The position numbers were made by a program, and so were the translations under genes. From contig CAZKDJ010000008.1 in the NCBI GenBank assembly GCA_964551295.1, positions 1-50,886 on the forward strand: DNA of 50,886 bases, read 5' to 3'. Under the pieces are notes generated by a model, which made no database searches, was not told where the DNA came from, and saw only the letters and a program-made list of their open reading frames with translations. This document shows, piece after piece, positions 44,134-50,886 of the stretch. The DNA is from JAFGED01 sp964551295 (GTDB taxonomy: Bacteria > Chloroflexota > Anaerolineae > B4-G1). Numbering within the stretch: the stretch's first letter is position 1; each line of letters opens with the position of its first letter.

Positions 44134-45708
44134 ATGAAAAACCCCAATTACAAAGAATGGCTGCTGATCGCAGGCTTGGTGGCCCTGGCCCTGTTGGCCC
44201 GTCTCGTGCCCGGCGGACGGACGGTGGACGACGCCTACATCACCTTCCGCTACGCCCGTAACGTCGCCCAGGGCATCGGCTTTGTATACAACCCGGGCCA
44301 ACGTGTGCTGGGCACGACGACGCCCCTCTACACGCTGCTCATGGCCGCGCTATCGCTGGCCACAGGCTCGGGCGATTTTCCAGCCCTGGCGCTGGTCGTC
44401 AACGCATTAGCCGGCGCGTTCTCCGTGGGGATGCTCTACGCGCTGGGCAAGCGTTTCACCGGCCATCTGGCCCCCGCCGCAGCCGTGGCGCTCCTGTGGG
44501 CGCTGGCCCCCTTCAGCGTCTCTTTCGCCATCGGCGGCCTGGAGACCGACCTAACTATCGGGCTGCTCATCGCCGCCGCCTACGCTTACCTAGTGGAGCG
44601 TGCCCGCGCCCTGGCCATCCTCTCAGCGCTGGCGCTCCTGGCCCGGCCAGACACCGCCATCCTTTTGGGGCCGCTGTGGCTCGGTCTCGTCCTGGCGCAG
44701 CGGCGCATCCCCTGGCGAGAGGGTTTGATCACTCTGGCCATCCTGGCGCCCTGGGTGATCTTTGGCACCCTATACTTTGGCAGCCCGCTCACCAACTCCA
44801 TCGCCGCCAAATCCGTCGTCTACCTCCTGCCTGCAGAATCCGCCTTCCTGCGACTGCTACAACACTACGCCACGCCCTTCTTCGAACAAAGTATTCTGCC
44901 ACCTTACGGTGTGTTCGTTGCCCTCGTCGTGTACTGCGGACTGTGCGCCCTCGGCGCCATCAACGCCTTCCGCCGCGACTGCAAGACCTGGCCGTTGATC
45001 GTCTATCCTTTCGCCTACTTTGCCGTCTTTGCCCTGGCCAACCCCCTCATCTTTCGCTGGTACCTCTCGCCGCCGCTGCCGTTCTACTTCCTGCTCATTG
45101 TCACTGGCGTCTGGACAGTGAGTGGGGATATTGGTAGATTGGTAGTTAGTAAACTAGTAAATCGGGAGTCACAGCACTTCCAAGTTTATCAACTTACCAG
45201 TCTACCATTTACCCTCTTCACCGTCGCCGCGCTGGCCCTCACGCTGAACGCCTGGACGCTGCACCCCGACCACGGTCCCGACCGGCCCGCTCCAGAGATG
45301 GCCTGGTTTGGCGGAGAGCTCGTCTACCGCCAGATCGCGCTTGATCTCAAGGAACGACTGAAGCCCAGTGACATGGTCGCCGTCGCCGACATCGGCACCC
45401 TTGGCTACTACAGCGAGGCCTACATCCTGGACCCCGTGGGGCTGATCTCGCCGAACTCCAGCCAATATTACCCCGTCCCATCCGAGCAGCACGCCAACGC
45501 CCTGGCGATCCCCACGCAGTTAATCCTGGATCAACAACCTGAACATGTAGTCCTGCTGGAAGTCTACATCCGACACACCCTGTTGGAATCGGAGGCGTTC
45601 AACGCCCAATACGAGCTGCGCGACGCCATCGAGACTGACATCCTGGGCAGCTCAGCCTTTATGGTCTTTCGGCGGTCCGATCTAGATACGAACGAAAAAG
45701 GCCAATAG
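44134..45708 (+). CDS. GT-C-like membrane glycosyltransferase, only plus-strand gene
   Basis: The protein has 524 residues from the ATG at 44134; the frame is open from 43951 but that part lies in the neighbouring gene. The early loop VDDAYITFRYARNVAQGIGF (31-50) has the double Asp of GT-C enzymes, followed by VYNPGQRVLGTTTPLYTLLM. FAIGGLETDLTIGLLIAAAY and LLARPDTAILLGPLWLG are typical of a bacterial family with arabinosyl-/mannosyltransferase-like folds. The soluble C-terminus has VADIGTLGYYSEAYILDPVG and a final SSAFMVFRRS. Repeat DNA at 45131-45212 codes an extra loop (about 333-360). Its end overlaps the converging gene by 27 bases, so it is cut off from the operons around it. Confidence 0.75.
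   Translation: MKNPNYKEWLLIAGLVALALLARLVPGGRTVDDAYITFRYARNVAQGIGFVYNPGQRVLGTTTPLYTLLMAALSLATGSGDFPALALVVNALAGAFSVGMLYALGKRFTGHLAPAAAVALLWALAPFSVSFAIGGLETDLTIGLLIAAAYAYLVERARALAILSALALLARPDTAILLGPLWLGLVLAQRRIPWREGLITLAILAPWVIFGTLYFGSPLTNSIAAKSVVYLLPAESAFLRLLQHYATPFFEQSILPPYGVFVALVVYCGLCALGAINAFRRDCKTWPLIVYPFAYFAVFALANPLIFRWYLSPPLPFYFLLIVTGVWTVSGDIGRLVVSKLVNRESQHFQVYQLTSLPFTLFTVAALALTLNAWTLHPDHGPDRPAPEMAWFGGELVYRQIALDLKERLKPSDMVAVADIGTLGYYSEAYILDPVGLISPNSSQYYPVPSEQHANALAIPTQLILDQQPEHVVLLEVYIRHTLLESEAFNAQYELRDAIETDILGSSAFMVFRRSDLDTNEKGQ
45131..45212. repeat. Word repeat forming an imperfect inverted repeat inside a gene
   Basis: Left arm 45131-45160 (TTGGTAGATTGGTAGTTAGT and on) and right arm 45178-45212 are nearly complementary: the right arm reversed reads GGTAGACTGGTAAGTTGATA. 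A hairpin with a loop of about 17 bases is possible in the mRNA. It is coded in frame as SKLVNRESQ and YQLTSLPFT. AT-rich against a GC-rich surrounding. Confidence 0.7.
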
Positions 45709-46824
45709 GGCCAGCGAGAGAATCCACAGCAGGCTATAGTTAAGCACGCGTTTACTGCGCCGCCAACCCCCATACATCACGAGGCTCTGCACCAGCCCGA
45801 TCTCGAGCCGCGTCGTGCCCGAAAGCTCACGGTAGGTCGAATAGGGGAGCACGATCATCAACAGGGCATTCCCCAGCAGCATGAACACCAGTGGATGCCA
45901 GTGGCGGCGCCACACCTCACGCCCGGCCAAGATGACGGCAGCGGTCGCGGGCACGACGACCAGAGGCCCCATAATCAGCAACCGACCCAGCAAAAGCTGC
46001 ACGTTGCCGCTTCCCGGCTCCATCAACCCGCCGAAGGGAATCAGTGAAAAGCCGGTCGCCGCCGCCCCGCCCGAGGCCAATCCCACCGCCCCAAACCAAT
46101 GGTACAGTAAAAGCCGGTAAACGATAAAAGGCACACCGCTTACCAACAGCAGTCGCCCTGCCTCGGTCCAGTTTCTGTTCAGCACGTACACCGCCAAAAA
46201 CGCCCCGACCGCCAGCACCGCCGTCTCTTTGGCAAACACCGTCAGTGTCAGCATAACGGCGCTGAGCCAGCTTTGCTCCCGCACGTAGAACCACAAGCTC
46301 AGCAGGATCAGCGCATAGGATAGCGGCTCGTTTGTATCGAGCCGCAGCGCGATCAACAAACCGGCGAAAAGCCCACACGGCAGCGCATACCAGGCACTGA
46401 CGCCATAGCTCACCAGCACCCGACCGGCAGCGTAGGCACATAGAGCAATGGCAGCGACGTTGATCACGATGAGCGTGTAGGGGATCCAATCCGGCTGGCC
46501 CAGCGCCACCCAGCGGGCCAAGAGGGGATACAACACCCGCTGATAACGATAGGCGGGGACATCCGCATAACGCCAGCCCTCCAGCGGGTTTAGCGCGATC
46601 TGGTAGCTGAACTGGCCGTCGTACCCCCACTCGCCCTCGGGATCGCCTTCGGCATAGCGAGAGCCGAGGAGCACGAATCGCATCGGATTCCAGCCCGTGG
46701 CCCCTAGTGCAACCACAACGTAGAGCAAACAAACGACGACCGTGATCAGCGTCACACCCCACACGCCACCTAGTCGTCTAAATACGCCCGCTATGCGATC
46801 TCCAAGTCGGCTATGTCCGTGCAT
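45682..46824 (-). CDS. Polytopic membrane protein, probable GT-C-like
   Basis: Protein of 380 residues from the ATG at 46824; a TTG seven codons earlier (46845) would directly follow the rsmG stop. After one helix comes a loop with GEWGYDGQFSYQIALNPLEG and YADVPAYRYQRVLYPLLARW, a well-marked pattern shared by many bacterial membrane proteins. FAKETAVLAVGAFLAVYVL is a later block. About nine helices, no soluble tail. The pattern of an acidic first loop suggests glycosyltransfer, but the family has no established reaction. It follows rsmG in the same transcription unit and converges with the gene on the other strand. Confidence 0.7.
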   Translation of the reverse strand: MHGHSRLGDRIAGVFRRLGGVWGVTLITVVVCLLYVVVALGATGWNPMRFVLLGSRYAEGDPEGEWGYDGQFSYQIALNPLEGWRYADVPAYRYQRVLYPLLARWVALGQPDWIPYTLIVINVAAIALCAYAAGRVLVSYGVSAWYALPCGLFAGLLIALRLDTNEPLSYALILLSLWFYVREQSWLSAVMLTLTVFAKETAVLAVGAFLAVYVLNRNWTEAGRLLLVSGVPFIVYRLLLYHWFGAVGLASGGAAATGFSLIPFGGLMEPGSGNVQLLLGRLLIMGPLVVVPATAAVILAGREVWRRHWHPLVFMLLGNALLMIVLPYSTYRELSGTTRLEIGLVQSLVMYGGWRRSKRVLNYSLLWILSLALLAFFVRI

Positions 46825-46845
46825 ACAGTGTAATAGCGCTTCCAA

Positions 46846-47565
46846 TCACTTGATCGGCGACTTGCGGGGCATGCCAGGCCGGCGCGGATATTTCTCCGGC
46901 GTGGCGACCACCTTATTCACCACCACCAGATAGCGCGTCTCGGCCAAACCACGCAGCTCCACCGGGACCAACTGCTGCACCCGCCCCCCCAGCGCCATAA
47001 TGGCCGCTGCCGCCTCGTGCACCTCCGCGGCCGCGCCCTCTCCCTTCTGCGCCAGCGCCACCCCGCCCACGCGCACCAGCGGCAGCAGATATTCTGCCAG
47101 CGTCGGCATCTCGGCCACGGCACGGGCCAGCGCCCAATCGTACTGCTCTCGATAAAGCGCATCGTTGCCCAACGTCTCCGCCCGCCCATGTACGACCTCG
47201 ACGTCCTTCAGCTCTAACACGCGCACCATGTGCTCCAGAAAAGTCACCTTCTTGCGCGTCGCCTCCAGTAGCGTCAGCCGCATCCCCGGGCAGACGATCT
47301 TGAGCGCCAGCCCAGGGAACCCTGCCCCCGTCCCCACGTCGATCACCCGCGCGCCGCCCGCCAGCTCCGCACGAGGCAGCGCTTTTAGACAGGAGAGAGA
47401 GTCGAGAAAGTGCCGTACTAGAACGCCTTCCCAATCGGTGATGGCGGTCAGGTTAAAGCGCCGGTTCCAGTCCACCAGCTCTCGATAACAGACCTCAAAA
47501 GCCTCCAAGTGGCTATCGGAGAGTTTGACCCCCAGTTCCCGAACGCCCGCGACCAGAGACTCCAT
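46846..47565 (-). CDS. rsmG: 16S rRNA (guanine-527-N7)-methyltransferase RsmG
   Basis: Protein of 239 residues, typical RsmG/GidB length. It has WNRRFNLTAI (33-42), RHFLDSL (51-57), the SAM motif VIDVGTGAGFPGLALKI (74-90), LLEATRKKVTFLEHM and HGRAETLG, all conserved in RsmG. It methylates G527 of 16S rRNA; loss gives low-level streptomycin resistance in other bacteria. The ATG has GGGTAGG upstream and lies 5 bases after the stop of the ABC ATPase gene, so both come from the promoter at 48753-48781. The C-terminus ends in a basic tail (KYPRRPGMPRKSPIK). Confidence 0.94.
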   Translation of the reverse strand: MESLVAGVRELGVKLSDSHLEAFEVCYRELVDWNRRFNLTAITDWEGVLVRHFLDSLSCLKALPRAELAGGARVIDVGTGAGFPGLALKIVCPGMRLTLLEATRKKVTFLEHMVRVLELKDVEVVHGRAETLGNDALYREQYDWALARAVAEMPTLAEYLLPLVRVGGVALAQKGEGAAAEVHEAAAAIMALGGRVQQLVPVELRGLAETRYLVVVNKVVATPEKYPRRPGMPRKSPIK

Positions 47566-47570
47566 CCGAC

Positions 47571-48707
47571 CTACCCCAAGCGCCGCCCACTCTCGCCGTC
47601 AAAGAAGTAGAGCTGTTCGGTGGGAAAGACAACCACCGCCTCGGTGCCGATATCGAATGGCACATCGAGGGGCCCGCTGGCCGCGTAGGAAAGCGTCCCC
47701 GTGCGCACGTACACGATCTGCACACGCCGCCCAAAGTCCGGCTCAACGACCTCCACCTCGCCGCGCAGGTGGATCCCTTTCGGCAAGGGCTGACCGCCAG
47801 AGGTCAGAATAGCCGATTCCGGGCACACGCCCAGGGTCAGGCCCTGCCCAACGCTGACCTCAGCTTTGACCGCATCCGGCAAAGGCACCGTGACCTCCCC
47901 GAGACGGAGCGATCCATCGGCGACCGTGCCGCCGGCGAGCATGTTCATCGGCGGGTGGCCCAGAAACCCGGCGACGAAGGCGTTGACCGGGTCCCGCAAT
48001 ATCTCCAGGTATGGCCCCACCTGTTCAATCCTGCCCTGGCGCATAATGGCGATTTGATCGCCCAGGGCCGCGGCCTCCACCTGGTCGTGCGTGACGTAGA
48101 GGGCGGTGATTTGAAATTGGTGCAGCAACCGCTTGATCTCGACCCGGGTCTGCACGCGCAGCTTGGCGTCCAGGTTCGAGAGCGGCTCGTCAAAGAGAAA
48201 CAGCCTAGGCTTGCGCACGATCGCGCGGGCGATGGCCACCCGCTGCCGCTCCCCCCCAGAAAGCGTGCCCGGTTTGTGTCTCAACAGCTCCTTGAAGCCA
48301 ATGCCCATCATCTCCGAGGTGACGCGAATCCGCTCCTCTTCCTCCTCGGTAGGTGCCTTGTGCACCCGAAAGAAAAAGCTCAGATTCCCCCGGCTCTTGA
48401 AGTGCGGATAGAGTGCATAATTCTGGAACACCATGCCGATGTAGCGATCGCCCGGGGAGAGATCCGTCATGTCTTCGCCGTCGAAAAAGACGCGCCCGGT
48501 AAAGTCCGACTCCAACCCGGCGACGACGCGCAGCAGCGTCGTCTTGCCGCACCCCGACGGCCCGACCACGGCAAAAGTCTGGCCGTTGGGCACGGTCAGA
48601 CTCACGTCATCGAGGGCTTTGATAGGGCCTTGGGGCTCGGGCAAATCACGCCTCTCCCGAGGCCTGGGGAAAACCCGGGTCACATTTTGTAGCCGGACGG
48701 TAGCCAT
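47571..48707 (-). CDS. MalK/UgpC-type ABC transporter ATP-binding protein
   Basis: Protein of 378 residues with a complete nucleotide-binding domain: Walker A GPSGCGKTT (49-57), Q-loop QNYALYP (95-101), signature LSGGERQRVAIARA (149-162), Walker B LFLFDEPLSNLDAK (169-182) and switch His in VTHDQVEAA. The C-terminal 140 residues form the MOP/TOBE-like domain of carbohydrate-importer ATPases. Such subunits energise uptake of sugars or glycerol phosphate and can serve several transporters. An insertion PRERRDLPEPQGPIK near the N-terminus is longer than in E. coli MalK. No permease or binding protein is nearby. The ATG has AAGGAG four bases before it. Confidence 0.92.
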   Translation of the reverse strand: MATVRLQNVTRVFPRPRERRDLPEPQGPIKALDDVSLTVPNGQTFAVVGPSGCGKTTLLRVVAGLESDFTGRVFFDGEDMTDLSPGDRYIGMVFQNYALYPHFKSRGNLSFFFRVHKAPTEEEEERIRVTSEMMGIGFKELLRHKPGTLSGGERQRVAIARAIVRKPRLFLFDEPLSNLDAKLRVQTRVEIKRLLHQFQITALYVTHDQVEAAALGDQIAIMRQGRIEQVGPYLEILRDPVNAFVAGFLGHPPMNMLAGGTVADGSLRLGEVTVPLPDAVKAEVSVGQGLTLGVCPESAILTSGGQPLPKGIHLRGEVEVVEPDFGRRVQIVYVRTGTLSYAASGPLDVPFDIGTEAVVVFPTEQLYFFDGESGRRLG

Positions 48708-48752
48708 CGGACTCCTTGCAGAACGAAAGTAAAAGCGACGATTCGCATCATC

Positions 48753-48781
48753 ACTATATCAGAACTGGGCACGTATGTCAA
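48753..48781 (-). promoter_or_regulatory. Sigma-70-type promoter upstream of the ABC ATPase and rsmG
   Basis: On the minus strand TTGACA (48781-48776) and TATAGT (48758-48753) are separated by exactly 17 bases. Only one base differs from the consensus boxes. Transcription would begin near 48746 and give a leader of about 39 bases to the ATG at 48707. Confidence 0.75.
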
Positions 48782-48810
48782 TTAAGCGCTCCTTTTGAGT
48801 CAGGAGTAGC

Positions 48811-48843
48811 CGCGATTTCCGAATCGCGCGATTGGTAAATCGC
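48811..48843. repeat. Two tandem small palindromes with the same stem
   Basis: CGCGATT-TCCG-AATCGCG (48811-48828) is followed at once by GCGATT-GGTA-AATCGC (48828-48843). Both hairpins share the GCGATT/AATCGC stem. The unit lies between the terminator of apgM and the promoter of the ABC gene. It looks like a dispersed palindromic element, but only this copy is visible in the window. Confidence 0.6.
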
Positions 48844-48854
48844 TAAACACAATC

Positions 48855-48882
48855 AAGCCGCCCAAAAGGCTTTGGGCGGCTT
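48855..48882 (-). terminator. Hairpin terminator after apgM
   Basis: A perfect 12-base-pair stem (AAGCCGCCCAAA / TTTGGGCGGCTT) with a four-base loop lies 25 bases past the apgM stop. On the minus strand it is followed by GATTGTGTTTA, a weak T-rich tail. It probably ends the transcript that contains apgM. Confidence 0.75.
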
Positions 48883-48907
48883 GCGGTCTACGATTGGACC
48901 AGGTAGA

Positions 48908-50113
48908 TCAAGCCCCATACTTGGCCAGACGGCCCGCATACGCCATCGCCAAGGGCAACAGATCGGGATGATGGATGTGTCCCAGGCCGCCAGCCATGCA
49001 GGGCCGCTCACCAAACTGCGTCACGCCGTCGGGCCGGATGTGCTCGGCCCACAAAAGCACCGGCAGCTCGTGCCAACTGTGAGACTTGAGCGCCGCCGGC
49101 GTGGAGTGGTCGCCCGTGACGATGATCACGTCTGGCCCCAGCGCCAGGATATCGGGCAGCACCTCGTCCACATGCTCGATCACCTTGGCCTTGGCACCAA
49201 AGTCGCCATCCTCGCCCCGGCTGTCGGTCTTTTTGACGTGGAAGAAGAAGAAATCGTAATCGGCCCAGTGCTGCTTGAGCGTCTCGACCTCCGACTCGAT
49301 CGTGTCGCCCGTGGACAGCACGTCCATGCCGCAAAGCTGTGCCACGCCCCGGTACATCGGGTAGGTGGCGATCGCCCCACAGCGCAGCTTGTAGACGTCC
49401 GGCATCAGGGGCATCCCCGGATCCTTGGCGATGCCGCGCAGGTTGCAGCCGTTGGCCGGATGCTCGTCGGCCAAAAGCTTGCGCGCCTCGGCCAGCCACT
49501 GGTTGAGGAGCTTTGCTGTAGGAGCAGCCTCAGGCCGCAGCGGCTCGACCGGCAGCGGTGGCTTGCCCACCTGCTGGGGATCGGTCTCGGTCAGCCCATC
49601 GTACAGCCCCTCGCCCCGCAGCACCAGCACGAAACGATACTCCTTCACCGGCTCGACAAAGGTCTGCACGCCTGGCAGCTTGATCTGGCGCAGCTTTTCA
49701 CACAGCCGCGCCCCCACCTCCGTGGGGATGCGGCCTGCCCTCCGGTCGGTGATCAGCCCCTGCTCGTCGAGCGAGCAAAAGTTGCCCCGCGCCGCCACGT
49801 CCTGAGGTCGCAGGTCGAAACCGATGCCCAGCGCCTCCAATACCCCACGCCCGATCTCGTACTCCAGCGGATCGTAGCCAAAGAGGGCCAGGTGACCGGG
49901 ACCACTGCCCGGCGTCACGCCGGGCACAATGGGCAAACTCATGCCGCAAATGGAACGCGTGGCCAGCGCGTCGAGATTCGGCGTGTGCGCCGCTTCCAAC
50001 TCTGTCTGCCCATCGGGCGTCATGGGCAACCCACCCAAGCCATCCAGCACCAGTAAGAGAATCTTGGTCGTGCCATCAATTGCCAACTCACGCATCAAAT
50101 CCAAATTAGCCAT
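48908..50113 (-). CDS. apgM: 2,3-bisphosphoglycerate-independent phosphoglycerate mutase, archaeal type
   Basis: Protein of 401 residues, the ApgM (not GpmI) size. The alkaline-phosphatase fold is shown by LLLVLDGLGGLP with metal-binding Asp24, AAHTPNLDALA, the nucleophile Ser70 in VTPGSGPGHLALFGYDP, HVKKTDSRGEDGDFGAK and IIVTGDHSTPA near the end. It interconverts 3- and 2-phosphoglycerate in glycolysis using divalent metal. AAGGAG lies 5 bases before the ATG. It lies between two MalK-type ATPase genes and ends at a clear terminator, 74 bases after the upstream ATPase. Confidence 0.93.
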   Translation of the reverse strand: MANLDLMRELAIDGTTKILLLVLDGLGGLPMTPDGQTELEAAHTPNLDALATRSICGMSLPIVPGVTPGSGPGHLALFGYDPLEYEIGRGVLEALGIGFDLRPQDVAARGNFCSLDEQGLITDRRAGRIPTEVGARLCEKLRQIKLPGVQTFVEPVKEYRFVLVLRGEGLYDGLTETDPQQVGKPPLPVEPLRPEAAPTAKLLNQWLAEARKLLADEHPANGCNLRGIAKDPGMPLMPDVYKLRCGAIATYPMYRGVAQLCGMDVLSTGDTIESEVETLKQHWADYDFFFFHVKKTDSRGEDGDFGAKAKVIEHVDEVLPDILALGPDVIIVTGDHSTPAALKSHSWHELPVLLWAEHIRPDGVTQFGERPCMAGGLGHIHHPDLLPLAMAYAGRLAKYGA

Positions 50114-50116
50114 CGT

Positions 50117-50183
50117 CGCTCCTTAACGAGTAGACAAGGGATATTTCACCCTTGTCTACTTACAACTTGTATACTTGTCTACT
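50117..50183. repeat. Intergenic word repeat with hairpin (TAGACAAG units)
   Basis: A perfect 12-base inverted repeat AGTAGACAAGGG / CCCTTGTCTACT (50129-50140 and 50149-50160, loop 8 bases) is followed by further TTGTCTACTT and ACTTGTATACTTG words up to about 50183. It fills the gap between the ABC ATPase stop and the apgM start. The stem might stop or slow transcription from the ATPase gene, but no T tract follows on either strand. Confidence 0.65.
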
Positions 50184-50187
50184 TCCT

Positions 50188-50886
50188 CTACCGGATCGCC
50201 ATCTCCGTCGTCTTGTCAAACAAGTGCATACGGGACATGTCGAAAGCAACCTGCATCGTCTGGCCTACCCGCGCGTTCGTACGCGGATCGAAGGTGCCCA
50301 GGAAAGGCCCAACGTGCTCTGTCATCAAGTAGACGATAACCTCGTGGCCCAGCAACTCGGTCACGTCCACCTTGGCGTCGATCAACGACCTGTGGATGCC
50401 GGGAGAAGCGTATTCGGGATCGTAGGTGTCCTCAGGCCGAATGCCAAAGATGATCTCCTTGCCCACGTACGGACGATAAACATCCATCCTGTCCGCGGGA
50501 ATCTCCAGCCCAAAGTCCCGGCAGTCCACAATCAGCTTGCCATCCTGCTCCGCCACCCTGGCGTCGATAAAGTTCATCGCCGGGCTGCCGATAAAGCCAG
50601 CCACAAAGATATTGGACGGCGTGTCGTAGAGCACCTGCGGGACGTCGATCTGCTGCAGGATGCCGTTGTTCATCACCGCGATGCGGGTGCCCATCGTCAT
50701 GGCCTCCACCTGGTCGTGGGTCACGTAGATGAAGGTCGTTCCCAGCCGCTGATGGAGCTTGCTGATCTCGGCACGGGCGCTCACGCGCAGCTTGGCATCC
50801 AGGTTGGACAGAGGCTCGTCCATCAGGAACACCTGTGGCTCACGCACGATGGCGCGACCGACCGCCACACGCTGCCGCTGACCACC
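50188..50886 (-). CDS. MalK/UgpC-type ABC transporter ATP-binding protein, 5' end outside the window
   Basis: The visible 232 codons begin inside the signature motif (GGQRQRVAVGRAIV) at the right edge, then Walker B VFLMDEPLSNLDAK, switch-His THDQVEAM and the C-terminal regulatory/TOBE part with FIGSPAMNFIDARV, IIFGIRPED and a final DMSRMHLFDKTTEMAIR. About 150 residues with Walker A are missing beyond the edge. Similar subunits (UgpC, MsmX) drive carbohydrate import. It differs clearly from the second ATPase at 47571-48707, so this is not a recent duplicate. Confidence 0.92.
   Translation of the reverse strand, partial: GGQRQRVAVGRAIVREPQVFLMDEPLSNLDAKLRVSARAEISKLHQRLGTTFIYVTHDQVEAMTMGTRIAVMNNGILQQIDVPQVLYDTPSNIFVAGFIGSPAMNFIDARVAEQDGKLIVDCRDFGLEIPADRMDVYRPYVGKEIIFGIRPEDTYDPEYASPGIHRSLIDAKVDVTELLGHEVIVYLMTEHVGPFLGTFDPRTNARVGQTMQVAFDMSRMHLFDKTTEMAIR

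Noticed and set aside
48811..48882. Small RNA gene made of the three hairpins between apgM and the ABC gene
   Set aside because: The last hairpin fits a terminator for apgM and the others look like repeat palindromes; no separate promoter for this short stretch was found.

Overview
The window looks like a GC-rich bacterial chromosome segment, most plausibly from a Chloroflexota (Anaerolineae-like) organism. That reading is an inference. It rests on the large number of GT-C type membrane glycosyltransferases, an archaeal-type phosphoglycerate mutase, MalK-type ABC ATPases, and short word-like repeats (CGTGATG, TTCGCCA, GGTAGATT) scattered through genes. No rRNA or tRNA gene was seen, so the taxonomy cannot be fixed from this sequence. 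All genes except one lie on the minus strand, so the biological order runs from the right edge to the left.

Right end (about 45.7-50.9 kb): a 5'-truncated MalK/UgpC-type ABC ATPase, an archaeal-type cofactor-independent phosphoglycerate mutase (apgM), a hairpin terminator, a near-consensus sigma-70 promoter, a second MalK-type ATPase, rsmG (16S rRNA methyltransferase) and a membrane protein. One plus-strand gene (44134-45708) converges with that membrane protein and diverges from everything to its left.

Middle (18.2-44.1 kb): sixteen consecutive minus-strand genes. Fifteen are polytopic GT-C-like membrane proteins (GT39/PMT-like, GT87/DUF2029, PIG-V-like, DUF2079, YfhO-like and unassigned ones). 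The sixteenth is a membrane protein fused to a spermidine-synthase-like domain. They are joined by ATGA/GTGA overlaps or 1-31 base gaps and look like one very long operon. Many carry a small extracytoplasmic C-terminal tail of similar pattern.

Left (1.4-18.2 kb): a surface-glycan locus for pseudaminic acid. In order of transcription it encodes a phosphoglycosyltransferase that starts the lipid-linked glycan, PseB, PseC, an N-acetyl-sugar amidotransferase, a Pse-associated methylase, an SpsF/PseF-like cytidylyltransferase, a PseG-PseH fusion, PseI, a formyltransferase overlapping a PIG-L deacetylase, a Wzx-like flippase, a capsule-type glycosyltransferase, a WecG/TagA glycosyltransferase and an O-antigen-ligase-like protein with a TPR tail. 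The nonulosonic acid may therefore be N-formylated, amidinated and/or methylated. At the far left an IS1595-type element (376-1394) has destroyed a GT39 gene: N- and C-terminal fragments survive on either side, but about 65 codons are missing and no target duplication is seen.

The most interesting points are the PIG-L/formyltransferase pair inside the pseudaminic acid operon, the long coupled array of GT-C proteins with a spermidine-synthase-like membrane enzyme in it, and the minisatellite-like word repeats sitting in frame inside several membrane-protein genes.
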